Shown here in pieces: positions 11,524 through 22,486 of a stretch of 64,000 bases of DNA. The position numbers and the translations under genes are program-made. The stretch is from Xanthoparmelia taractica (Eukaryota > Ascomycota > Lecanoromycetes > Lecanorales > Parmeliaceae): NCBI GenBank assembly GCA_033085395.1, contig JANQBS010000112.1, positions 1 to 64,000 of the forward strand. The letters run 5' to 3'. The notes below the pieces were generated by a model. It was not told where the DNA came from. It did no database searches and saw nothing but the letters and a program-made list of their open reading frames with translations. Within the stretch, counting starts at the first letter, position 1, and each line of letters starts with the position of its first letter.

Positions 11524-13991
11524 GGCTTTTGATGAAGTTGAGAATTTCCCCAAGAGGCGGTGAGGGGAGGCCGGGGGGATGGGGAGTCTCAGGTGGTGAA
11601 GGCCAATCCAAAGGAGGGGTAGTGGTAATTTTGTCTCTTTTGCGATGAATTGGCAGTAGCTTGGTGCTGAAGAGAGATTGGGAAGTGTGATGGATGATAG
11701 TGAAAAGGGGCCAGGGCTGATGGTGATGATGATGATGCTGCTGCTGTTGATGATAATGATAATGAATGATTGAAAAAGAGGATGTGCGGAGATCCGAGCC
11801 AGAAAGAGACTGGACAAGAGGGGGGTGGGGGGTGGGAAGAGAGTGGTGAAGCAGATAGCAGTGGTTATTTCCTTTGTGACAAGTGCTAAGTCATGCAGGC
11901 GTCCGTGAAGGCATGAAGCATCCTCCCACCAAGGGTACTTATACGGCGATCCGTACCGGCGTATGGAGGCAAGAAGAGCATACGATGGGAATGGATGGGA
12001 TAGGATAGGATAGGATAGGATAGGATGGGATGGGAAAAGGAATTATGTGTGTGATCGGTTATCCCGGGATTCTTTCCTCTTGGGTCTTTGGGTCTTGGGG
12101 TCTTTTTCTTGTTCCTTCCCTTCGCTATCACATTAGTGTGGGGAGTAAGGCCGTAGGAAATTTCTTACCTTAGGGTTGGGTTATGAGAGGAAAGAATAAT
12201 AACAACAGATTGGGGGAGTTGCAGGACTTGGGCAGAATAGTAATAATATAATGCCGGCTAAAAAATGATAGAAATTTAAAAAAAAAAAAAAAGATAAAAA
12301 TCAAAAATCAAAATAAAAGAATTGAATAAATAGAATGGATCAAGACAATCATTCATTACTTGTTCTTGTTATTCTGATAATGGACAAGTACTTTGGGATG
12401 GTTTTGGTGGATAGCTTAAGGTAGTTTGGTGGATTAGGTTGGGCAGGCCTGCATGTGATTACGCTGTGAGGATGATCACCAGAAGAGAAAGAAACAATAA
12501 TAATAATAATAATTTGGTGAATGTAGCGAATAGCTTACTATTATTATGTATCATGATGATTATCATTATATTATTATTTGCTTCAAACCCCGCATCTACT
12601 TCTAGCACATTTATACTTTATCTTCTTTTACCTGCATGACCTCCGCCGCTTTCTGCAACTCATCTCTTCTACTTCTACCTCGCTTGCCATTGTGACCTGA
12701 AAGCAAGGTCTCGCTACATGTATACATGTATAGATACTTCTACAAACACCGCCCCCCCCAAAGATCCCAAATAACTTCTCCATGCAATCATTGGCCGAGG
12801 TGCAAAAGCAAGAAAAATACATGTATCAATTGATCAATGCCTTGCTTTCAGCTTCACTCACTCACCCACACCTTCCTCTCGCCCCTTAGCAAACCATAGC
12901 CAAAGCCTTTCCTAGGAATAACCGCCCTCATAAGGATTCATCCCTCACCCTTCTCCCCCAATAACCATTCGATGCAGTGATGCTGAAAATAAATGCCCAA
13001 CGAAAGACTATCGCCTTCTTGTCCCCTTGCATCTCTTCTCCCCATTCTTGGAGCGCAACGTTATTGTATCATATACTCCTTATCGTAGCAAAAGGAAGCG
13101 ATTTGACGCCGCCTCTTTCCTCGGCGACACTTGTACTCTACCACAACCAATGTCAATTTTCTGGAACCGCTACAAGGCCAAGGTAGCTGTAAAGATCTCC
13201 TGTCCCGTGGGTTCATGCTGGTCTTCTTTACGGCCCGTCGCAGATGCACTCATCCATGCTCCTAAGGGTATGCTGAGTGACTAGCGCCTTTCAGCTGCAG
13301 CCAATTTGTTCTCACCTCCCTACCAGAACCTGTGGAGAACGCTGAGTACTAAAGCCATCCCTTGCCTTTGCCAGTTCTTTTCCTCATCTTCCTCCGCATT
13401 TTCTGAGGACGCGTTGCACAAATATTTGGACCGTGACTACCGGAATCTATCCCAGAATTCTCGTCATTCTCGATACCCCCGGACTAATCAGGGGAGACTC
13501 TGTGCAAGGTTTATCTGCATCCCGGACAAAAATATGCTATGAAACAATCTGGGGACCTAGCAGTTTGAGAAGGACTGGCCGCTGTATCGCTTCGCTTGAG
13601 GCGAGTGAACGAGGGCAATCGAGCACGCAGAAGCCGTGTGGGCCTTGTCTGAAAGGCGCATCAGATTATTTCATCTAGTAATATCTAGCTAGAGAACCGC
13701 AAGGTCCATCATTCTCTTTCCATCACAGAAAAGCGCAATCGGAAAGGGAATGTCCCCAAGCGGAACAAAGTAAGAAAATGCACAAACAGGATTGTATGAG
13801 CAACGTTGATGATCCCCATCGATTCATCTCTTGCCGGGTTGCCAGTAAGGCACAACCAAACAAGACCCTCGCTCATGAACGCATAGAAGGAAACCTTCAA
13901 GTTTGCTGCGGTCCCAAAGGCACAGCGAGTATTATAGATTCTCGCCACGTCGAGCACATCTTTCCCTTGTTCCGCGACAGTTCCAATGACT
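11524..13991. other. Intergenic / bZIP promoter, no gene seen
   Basis: This 2.47-kb interval includes the 5' leader and promoter of the bZIP gene. It holds a TGATGA/ATAATG-rich stretch at 11720-11770, (GGATA)n at about 11997-12027, a poly-A run near 12276-12292 and a 16-bp perfect palindrome (TACATGTATACATGTA) near 12715-12730. Open frames are short and unconvincing. Confidence 0.5.
11997..12027. repeat. (GGATA)n microsatellite
   Basis: Five to six copies of a GGATA unit, degenerating into GGATG, lie in the upstream region of the bZIP gene. Confidence 0.8.
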
Positions 13992-15694
13992 CTAGAATTG
14001 AACAAAGTCTTGTTGCTGAGACAGAACGCGGGAGGCTGTATCATCTGAGACTTGCATCACATCCTCCTCCAGTCCTTCAGACTCGACATCATCGCTATCT
14101 ATCTCGTCGTAGTTGTCATCACTTACAACATCACTATCATCATCTTCCTCGGAATCATCCGCGCGATCTGCGACATTAGCAGCTTGCTTCCTAATTTGTC
14201 CAGCCCGGTCAACATGCGGCAAGTGGCAATTCGGCTTGCGGCAGACGCCAGTCTTAGCGTAATCGGGACATTCATGAACATGCCGTTCTGAACAGTTTGC
14301 TCCCTTGCTACAATAGCCAAGGATGGCAAAGTCTTTACATACCGAGGCCGATGGATTGACGCGGACATGTGCATAGCGACATGACGGGTTGGAGCATTTG
14401 CCACGTAGATAATGCAAACAAGCAGGTACCCGTTCGGGTGTATGGTCGTGCGAGAGGTCGCAGGAATCACCAGCTGCACAATTTCCTGTCTGAAGATACT
14501 CCTTACACATGGCAACCCTGAGCGGATCATGTATGTATGGGCACAGTGGGCCTTTTGAGCATTGTCCTAAAGTAAAACAAGAACCAAGGTCAGTGTTGCC
14601 CAATATGTTGAACCAACGAGGAAAAATAGCTTCGCGTCAACATAGATATCTGGCTGAGATACTGAGGGATCAAGAAAAGGGTACCCGTTAAAGTAAACCG
14701 TTTGCATGGTTCAGCGATCTTCTTGAATTTGCCCGTGGCCCTACAGTAGTCAGCCAATCCCGTATTCTCGAAAAATGCTCTGCTGCGACTTGTGAAACGT
14801 TTGACCTGGGAGGCAGACTTACCTTTTGGCTTTGACAATTCCCGAGCGGTATAGGTTGCCATTCTTACTCCGTAGGAAGGTAACACCGCCAATGTTAGCA
14901 TGCTTTGGGGTCGTGCTCACGGAATCATTTACGCCTAGCAGCTGTGAGCGACTGAAAGAATGCGTTCCCTCGGTCATGGTTCTCACCGCGGATGCGAACA
15001 AGCTTGCTTCCACCATCAGCGACCTGAAAACTTAACCCGTTGATTAAAACCTTGTGGACAACATCCATAGCTTGACCTGTGCGAGAATTAAGGGCACTCA
15101 GGTGTCTTTCAATCTTCTGCTTCTCTCGTTGATCCTTTTTGAACGCCTTTTGTCGTCGCGTTTCTTCCATAGCTCTCCTACGGGTCTGGGTTTCCTTATC
15201 GTATACCGAGGAATTAATGAGTTGCATGTGACGATCACGTTTGGTAACCCATCCGTTAGTTGACTGCCGGGGAAGAGGTTCCTCATCTTCGGAGTGAACG
15301 GCCTTTGTACTTGCTGGAGTAGACTTTGGACTATGCTCCTCCGAGCTCGGGAGCGACGGGCCAAGTGCGTTGTTCAAGACGAGTGTACGATTTCGGTGAG
15401 GGTTGGCCACAATCTTGCCCGCTTGGCCGCGGCCCCGACTGTACGGCGCCACGCGCGATGACCTCCAGGGTGCGGCGCTCGAATTGTTTGACAACGCTTG
15501 TGTATACCTATTCCAAGGTCGCGGTGGTGCGAGGTCGCTGTTCGGGTCATGTCGCGCAGAGGTTGCCTGAGTCTTGTGAAGGTTGATGTGGCCTGGATGC
15601 TTTTTAGTAAAAGCACGAGACGTTGTATGTAGCACAGGTCTTTACCGGATATCTTGCTTATCTTTGCTAAAAGTTCTTGGTCTTCCTCCGTCAT
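13992..15694 (-). CDS. Five-CCCH zinc finger protein, ZC3H3/Red5-like
   Basis: Model: complement(13992-14566, 14685-14740, 14823-14934, 14987-15592, 15646-15694), 465 residues in five exons. Introns are 53, 52, 82 and 118 bp, one with a perfect GTAAGT donor. Five consecutive fingers occupy about residues 268-392 with spacings C-x8-C-x5-C-x3-H (first, second, fourth), C-x7-C-x4-C-x3-H (third) and C-x8-C-x4-C-x3-H (fifth). The first finger is only complete after exons 4 and 5 are joined. A conserved segment reading GGVTFLRSKNGNLYRSG precedes them, and an acidic tail follows. This layout matches ZC3H3 in animals and Red5 in fission yeast, RNA-binding proteins of nuclear poly(A) RNA surveillance and export. 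Orthology is likely but not tested. Confidence 0.87.
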
Positions 15695-16061
15695 TTTTGA
15701 CTCTGTATGTGAGCTGTTTCGCTAGCTAATCCTATAGCGAGGGGAGAGTATGCAGAAGAAAAAGGTTGAATTGCGATTCGGATGTGATATAGGTAGGGAG
15801 AAAAGGAAACTGGTGGTGGAAGTGACAACGATCACTTTAGCGTGCTCTTCTTTACACCAATGCATAAAGCGAATGGGCGTTTCAAATGAGGTTTTACAAT
15901 TTTGACTTATGAGTGCATAGGTGGCTAACTTATGTATGCCTTGGGAATATTATGAGGTTCGTTGTCCGGCCCCTGTCTGAAACGCCGTCGCTATGCACGC
16001 ATCCAGGACGTACTTCCAATCAGAATCCACCAAACAAATCATGACAGCTAGACTACGCTAG
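15695..16061. promoter_or_regulatory. Upstream region of the CCCH gene
   Basis: This 367-bp gap separates the start of the CCCH gene from the stop of TFIIF beta, both on the minus strand. It must contain the CCCH promoter and the TFIIF 3' end. No clear core element is visible. Confidence 0.4.
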
Positions 16062-17314
16062 CTACTTAGCGAGCACATCCTCCATCTTGACATTCTCATC
16101 GTCCTCATCAGTCCCTCCAAAATCAGAAGCGACCTCAGGCGCCTGCTCAGCTTTAACATTGCTGAAGTTGTACTTGGCCGTGTCCTTATACGATGCTTGA
16201 AGCTGATATGTGCCGACATATATGCCACTTCTTGTGAGTGTCGCCACCCTTTCCAGAACTTCTTTAAGGTAGGCTTCGGGTTGGTTTAACTCAACCTTCA
16301 ACGATCTAAGCGGCCAAAAATCGAACCTCTCGAAGCATTTCATGATTTGGTCCAAGAGCACGTCCGCCGGAACCCTGACAGCTTTGTTGGCCTGCTTCTT
16401 GCCACGACTCGGACCAGCTTTTGTCTAATGATCTGGTCAGTCCATTCATCGAGGGTGGAAGATGAATGATCCTTACAATGAAAGCGCTGGTGTCCACGGT
16501 TGCTCCCAATATCCCTGGCTGAAGTGTGTTTCCGCCAACGCTGGCGTTCAGCACATGAATCTTTGGTCTGGCCTCCGACTCTTCTTTGGCCCGTCTTTTC
16601 ATGTATTCCACATAATCCTTGTTCTCAACCGGCAGACAATTGATCTCGGTACGGACTTGTCCCACGAGCGCTGTCTGTTCTGCGAGGGCCAGTATCAGCA
16701 TTGTAGGCTTGCACAGTGGTATTCACTTACTTGGAATGGCTCTGCGAAGATTGACCTCCGGCCTTTTAGTCTTCGCGATCCTCTTACGATCTTTGAATCG
16801 TGGCGGTGCTCTGTCAGCCGAGTAGGCTCTGTAGCCCGGGAGATCCTTCTCGCTGAAGACGAAAGTATTCATGGGATCTTGGTCAATGATGTGCATGTTA
16901 TATTCTCTTGGTAGATCCCGATTTTGTGGTACGTCTGGGGATAACAGGATGCTCATCTGGAAACCGTCAACTTTAGTTGCGAAGATCTGCCTCAAGCGTA
17001 GGATGAAGGCTATAGCGTACCCTCTTGTTGTTTTCTAGTCCGCCTTCAACTCTGACCGTGCCTATCATAACTTCTTGGTTATCGTCAAGTTGCGACCAGC
17101 GCTCCCACAGGAACTTGGGGACCCTTGTGAGGTAAACGCCGTGATCTGCATCAGCGAATTCGAGATCCCCAGCATCTTCGTACACATCATCATCCGTGTG
17201 AGCAGCAGGTGAAGCGCCTACAGAATCGGGTTCGGGCTTAATGTGCGGCGTCTGGCCGTTCATGGAATTTTCGACCTTGATACTTGGAACATCGGAGCCA
17301 TACGTGGTCGTCAT
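16062..17314 (-). CDS. TFG2: Transcription initiation factor IIF subunit beta
   Basis: Model: complement(16062-16424, 16477-16679, 16731-16956, 17021-17314), 361 residues. The N-terminal dimerisation domain contains GVYLTRVPKFLWERW and a VMIGTVRVEGG segment (about residues 58-95). The central region carries TFVFSEKDLPGY and IPKQTALVGQV. The C-terminus is the winged helix (DQIMKCFERFDFWPLRSLK). Together these are diagnostic for the RAP30/Tfg2 subunit, which pairs with TFIIF alpha to load RNA polymerase II at promoters and acts in the nucleus. Introns 2 and 3 are about 50 bp, with GTAAGT and GTAAGG donors. The acceptor of intron 1 is ambiguous: exon 2 could begin at 16956, which fits the family better, or at 16986, adding ten residues in frame. 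An acidic tail ends the protein. Confidence 0.93.
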
Positions 17315-17775
17315 CTTAAAGAGCGCTGGTGAGGGGCAGACAAGCCCAGAGTCCGCCCAAACCGCACGGGCATAAGTTTTCTTGTGAGAGGGGTCAGTAC
17401 ACAGACATGGAGGAATGCATAAGTGCCAAGACCCAGTCCTGCGCTAAGATAAGATAACGCCTCTCCGCTGGAATTGAGCTTCACGGATGCTCAGTCAATT
17501 CACTTTGTCGACGAATCAGTAAGTATGAGTGAGTCAATTCTCCTTTCCTTGCTACTGCCTTTTCACTTCGAAGGAATTTTTCTTTCTTTTAGTATTGTTT
17601 TGTGGTCTAGGCTGCGCATTGAGCCTCACTTGCCTCTGTCGTCGTGGCTTCCTCCTCCACAAGAACAGTACATACTGTTCTACCCTTTAATGATTTGCCT
17701 CTCTTCAGATTCTCATTGGTCATCTACATGATGTGTTGAGGCCTTGAAACACTTCGGGTTCAGTCTTATCTCATC
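17315..17775. promoter_or_regulatory. Divergent promoter, TFIIF beta / F-box gene
   Basis: A 461-bp interval separates two head-to-head genes, so it must carry both promoters. It is pyrimidine-rich toward the F-box side. No defined element is called. Confidence 0.45.
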
Positions 17776-18788
17776 ATGTTTATCACATCAGCCGTCGGAG
17801 AGGGACCGGAACCCACAGGTAAATCAATGCTCGAAGCAATACCTTCCGAGGTGAAGGACCACATATTCTCTTACTTGCCACAGGAAAGTCTCCATTGCCT
17901 ACTGTTTACGAGTCCGGCCTTGTCCGAAGAGGCGGCCATTCGTCTCTACCACAGTCCGGAGATCCGTACGACGTATCGCTTTGCTCAGTTTGTGACCACT
18001 GTATCCCATTCAAGGCGCTATGCGGATATGGTGCGTGTATTCGAGCTCACGGACTGCAAGGAGGCAGAGAATCGTGCCAATGGATTTGCAAATTGGCGGG
18101 AATGGAAATACAGAGAAATACCTCTGTATGCTGCCCGCCCACCACCCAAGCAGTTAATTCAGCCCAAAACGAAAGCATATAAGGGCACACATCCCGGCAC
18201 CAACGATTTCTTCAACAAGACAAGTGTTGCCATGCCTGTAGGATCTGTCGTCCATGTTCTCGCATTGTGCCGAAATATCAGGTTACTCTCCTAGCCCTTC
18301 CGTATTGACCTGATTTGCTAATGATTAACAGACAGCTGAAGTTGAAATTTGGAGCTTTGACCAACGATGATTTGATCGAGTCCTCCAATTACCCATCTAG
18401 TGCTATTTCTGGTATGGTTTTCGGCTCAGACATCGCAAGATCCTGGACTCAAGGTAGCGCCGATGTCCAATCTGTCCCACCCAACTTTCTCATTCGGCAT
18501 CTTCCTAGCCTGCTCAATCTTAGAAAGATTCAGATCCAGGATGCCCCTTGGCTTTCTGGAGAGGACGTGCATTTCCTCCTGTGGAATTGCCTACGTGTCA
18601 GCAAAGTTGATTTTCGTCACTCCGGCAAGCTCAGGATAGACCATGCTTTAGTGGTTTCGAGAAAGATGGCAAGGTGGGCCATTCCCTGGGCTATGAAGGG
18701 CAGCAGGAAAGAATGTGCGGCCATACTCCCTGCTAGTCTGGCATCTGAGAGTCTTGCGACGGTCAGCAGAGCAAGAGAGGCGCAATGA
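17776..18788 (+). CDS. F-box protein
   Basis: Exons 17776-18281 and 18332 onward, separated by a 50-bp intron with donor GTTACT, a TGCTAAT branch point and acceptor AACAG. An F-box-like segment lies at residues 18-50 (MLEAIPSEVKDHIFSYLP, then a CLLFTSPALSEEA-type second half). F-box proteins recruit substrates to SCF ubiquitin ligases through Skp1. The remainder looks like the leucine-rich, helical region of fungal F-box proteins (HLPSLLNLRKIQIQDAPWL). The 3' end is uncertain. The frame stops at 18788, but the next frame stays open to 18921 with a plausible continuation (AGIDLVLTGMNG). A small intron, either 18651-18711 or 18715-18766, could join them. Substrate unknown. Confidence 0.7.
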
Positions 18789-19126
18789 ACCTATTGCTGG
18801 AATCGACCTTGTATTGACCGGAATGAATGGCGCATATTTCTCTAAAAGGCACCACAAGGACTTCCTTGACCAGCCTAGTGAAGCAGCTCGCAAACTTCGG
18901 CTTTCCATGTTTGATGCTTGAGGCGGACGGCTTTGAAACAAGACTGAAGGTCAGAGTAGATTACTCATGTTCAGTACAGAATATGATGCGCCCCTGATGC
19001 CACAAGTACGTAAAAGTAAGGCGAGTGAAAGAGTCTCCTCTACGGCTCTTGGTCTCTACAATGCTGTTCAATGGATCATGATTATACCGCTGCATTTCCC
19101 ATACTCTTCCCATGTAACTTGTTTCA

Positions 19127-20566
19127 TCAATGTCCGGTTGTACTGCCACTGCGTCCGCCAGCCGCAAACCCACCCCATCCATCGAACTCTACTCCAAACC
19201 TACAGGCCGCCTTCAGGTAGTATTGCTCGCTATCCCCCCATGTCTGCGCTGCCTCCTTCATAGCCCTCAGCCCTTTTACATAATGCGCATCCAGCGACCA
19301 TTTTCCCTCCCCAGCTTGTTTGTCAACCCACATCCAATCTTTGGCCCCAGTATCATAGTTTATGATATTCTTCAATTCGATCTTGGGTCTTAATTGGGCG
19401 ATATAAACCGCCAGTGTAAGTAACCACCATTGCCTCACCAATGCCACATGGAATTTTGGGGGTATCAGAGGGAGGAGAATCCGTACAGCATGGCTCGTTG
19501 TGAGTATATGTACGAGGAAGAAGTCGTACGCTCCACCGCCCCCATACTCAAGTGTAGCCACCAATAGAGCAACAGCTGCGTACTGGCTGTCTTCGAATTG
19601 CTTCTTTGGGTTTGGCAGTTGCCAAGCATTCCAGTGATCCAGTACTGCTGTTTCATGGCTGCGAAACAATACTTCAATGTTATCGGCGCCTTGATGCTCG
19701 AAGAGATTGTCGAAACGTTCGTCTTGGGCAACGTTCTGAAGGATTTCAATTGGTGAGGAGATGCTGTAGGTGGATGGCTTCGTATAAGAAGGTTCATCGA
19801 GGTATTTGTGCAGGAAATTATACGAGGTAGTCGCCAGCCCGAGTGCTTCCATGGCCAACTCGCGAGAAGAGAGCTCAAAGGCGTAGCCTAGGTGAATGAG
19901 AGGGTGGCCAACTATGGACTTGTGAGTTTTTGAGTATACAAAGACCCCTATGAACAGACAGAACCACATACGTCCGGCGATCATGCAATTGAAGAGTGGC
20001 TCTTTGCCAGTGAAAAGATATTCACTCAGCACCTTCCTCCAATCGTAGCCATTGAGAACGAGTTGGTCTTCGAAGAAGTCGACGTAAGCTCTCTGATATC
20101 TGAAAAACTCAGCCTACTTGAGCGAGAGAGGAGTCGATCTCCTACTGTCGATCACCCAGGTAGTCTCGCCAATCATATGTGGAGATTTCGCCTGGCGAAT
20201 CCCTCCATGGCTCCAGCTCTTTATGTTCTTTCTCGTAGATATCATTGAGGTGGTCCGAGTGGGCTCCTACGAGGTAGGCGGATCCAAGTATCTGTTCTGC
20301 TGGATGAGCTCGGTCATCAAGATTCATGTCAGGAAGGCTGCTCGTACATGGGGCATGTGGTTGTCAAATTGGAGATTGTGGTAGACAATGGAGTGATTTG
20401 CATGGTTAAGCTTGAGTAGGTGCTTCAATGTTCGTGCTCGCTTTTCGTGTCGTGTCTCGACATCGTGGATAGGGACTGATTTAAGATCGATTGTTGTTGC
20501 AGGGTTGCCTCCTAAAAAGCGGGGCACACTGAAGGGATTGGCGAAAGAGGAGAATGATGAAAACAT
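19127..20566 (-). CDS. Questin-oxidase-like protein (AflY/DUF4243 family)
   Basis: Model: complement(19127-19911, 19972-20099, 20146-20291, 20348-20566), 425 residues, introns 60, 46 and 56 bp. Family signatures appear after splicing: YHNLQFDNHMPH joined to ILGSAYLVGA in the N-terminal third, YVDFFEDQLVLNGYDWRKVL, then GLGHPLIHLGYAFEL. The proteins are related to AflY/HypA of aflatoxin biosynthesis and the questin oxidases, which perform Baeyer-Villiger-type ring opening of anthraquinones without an obvious flavin motif. Neighbours here are housekeeping genes, with no polyketide synthase in the window, so a secondary-metabolite role is not supported by context. Many paralogues of this family have no known substrate. 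Confidence 0.85.
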
Positions 20567-21005
20567 GGTCGTACTTGATCAAGACAGAGATATACTGGCT
20601 GTCCTCTTTCCCTGACGGTCTGGTGAGACTGAGAACAAATGGGAAGAGTTGGATGAGAGGCTTAATCTAGAACATATTATTCCAAGGCGGTCAAACCCCC
20701 CACTCGGTCAGCCTAGTCTGCTGCTCCTTCTGTAGCCCTAACCCTAAATTACTTTACTCCACCAGACTCTGATAGGTAACCCCCTAACCCAATTAGTACT
20801 AGCTGACCGAGTGGGGGTTTGGTGAACCCTTCTATTCTACCCGGCAGATCGACGCTCTAGCCATATACATCACAACACCGACTTTTTCTAATCTACCTTA
20901 CCTATCTTCCTCCTGCTTCATTCGATACGGCACTGTCCGTGTCGAATGCAGATGTTTGGTAGTAAGAGGGATACCTGAGACATAAATTCAACCCTCCTCC
21001 ACCCA
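20567..21005. promoter_or_regulatory. Divergent promoter interrupted by an inverted-repeat element
   Basis: This 439-bp interval lies between the divergent questin-oxidase-like and UBE3D-type genes and must carry both promoters. About 130 bp of it (20688-20826) is an inverted-repeat insertion, listed separately. Confidence 0.5.
20688..20826. mobile_element. Putative MITE with 25-bp terminal inverted repeats
   Basis: The left arm (about 20693-20717) reads AAACCCCCCACTCGGTCAGC then CTAGT. The right arm (about 20796-20820) is its inverse complement with two single-base indels. The roughly 80-bp centre includes CCCTAACCCTAAA, two telomere-like repeats. I could not define a clear target duplication, so the superfamily is open. 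It is a small non-autonomous inverted-repeat element, or possibly a foldback structure with a regulatory role. Confidence 0.55.
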
Positions 21006-22480
21006 ATGTCGTCCATCTATCTCTATGCGGAGCTACTACTCAACATCCGCCAAGTTACCGTTTTGGCGATATTGCCATCCAACTGCAACGCAAACACGCG
21101 CATGTGGCTCGGTCATGAGCAGAGAACGCTGATATTGAGACATGATCATGAAGAGTCTATCATAGAGTTGCCGTGTTCGGTAGCCAAGAATGCGAGCCTG
21201 AAACTCCCTTCAGATGCCGCGAAAGAGCTGTCTTTCCGCCTCGTCGTTAGCGACGCTGCTAGATTCTCTGCTCAACCCGAGCAAGTCACTGATTGCAATG
21301 ACCCATGGCCGGCATCAAAGTTGAGTTCTGAAACGCAGATCGCCTGTGGGTCATGCGGCACATTGTTGGTCCATGATGTCAAAGTTTGGAAGCATCTCCC
21401 GAGTACAGATTGGGCAGACATGATGGACTTTTGGCATTGTCACAAACCCAGCGCCGTTGATCGAGATGATTACTATGCAGGTAGGAGCAATGGCTATGCG
21501 GCAGCCAATGCTCTGGGTCCTACAACAGGCACTGGGCTGGTGGGTGTCAGCCACCTTCTCGTTTCGGACACGGATTGTACTGGCATCAAGGTAGGTCAGT
21601 ACCTTTGTTTCCCTTATTGTCCATGAGATCGAATGGAGACGAAAGGGCAACAAGAAGGAGGCCTGCATCCGAAAACTCGGTCCCATGGCAACGTCGCCGA
21701 TACAATTGCCCTAGAAGAATCCCAAACAGCACAGCCAATCAGTGCTTGAGTCACCCTCTGCATCCATGACGTAAGATGGGTCATCTTGTTTCTGACAGCT
21801 GATGCATTGTCTGGGGAAGCCTTTCAATTTCGTTAAGTAGCTCTCGAGATCAACGAGCTTCATGAGATTAACTAAAGGTACATACGCTAACACCATTCTA
21901 GATCGCAGAGGATCAGGGGTTTCTCAAGTGTGTCTCGTGTAGTGAGATCTTGGGCTCTAAAGATAAGAAAGAGAGCTACTCTGTACGGCTTTTTAAGTGG
22001 AGTGTAGCCCTGCAACGTTCGAGAGACTTGGATTGGGAGACGTGCTCAGTACAGGAAATCGTTAGTGCGCAGCTCTTGGCATCAATAGAGGAGCATGCGG
22101 TATATAAGTTCCTGGCCTATACCGGCGATGCTGATAATTCAAAAACAGCTTTGATCGTGAGTCAATCATCGAGATCTCTGCCATGTGTGTGTACTCTTGG
22201 CTTACCCAAACAGCTTTGGGCCTTTACCCCTGATTTGATGTACTCAACGTCTGCAAAGCATACGCAACGTGCAATGAAAATCTTCTACAGCACAGTCACA
22301 GATCCATCCAAGATACTCGAAAAACAAAGCAATAAGATCGAAGAACTTCAATTACCTAATCATGCATTGGTAACACTCCAAGCAGCTTTAAGAACAAGCA
22401 CGAATATCCTCCCACAGTCTGCAAGGGCTCACGGCGAATGGACCATCGGACTCCTGGACCGCTGGAACCCCGTCCCCTGA
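21006..22480 (+). CDS. UBE3D-type E2-binding protein (HECT_2 family)
   Basis: Exon 1 is 21006-21590 and the last exon runs from about 21902 (or 21909) to 22480. A short internal exon (about 21639-21741) is likely but not certain. Exon 1 contains ACGSCGTLLV and, about 20 residues on, a DWADMMDFWHCHKP segment; the last exon opens with LKCVSCSEILG. These cysteine and histidine motifs are typical of the HECT_2/UBE3D family, which includes yeast Ipa1, a protein linked to E2 ubiquitin-conjugating enzymes and to mRNA cleavage and polyadenylation. The C-terminal half (WAFTPDLMYS...AMKIFY) also fits. Its stop codon lies 6 bp from that of the next gene on the other strand. The internal splice pattern is the weak part of the model. 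Confidence 0.78.
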
Positions 22481-22486
22481 TCGCCA

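Noticed and set aside
20733..20746. Telomere-like CCCTAACCCTAAA
   Set aside because: Only two units, internal to an inverted-repeat element and flanked by ordinary genes; not a chromosome end.
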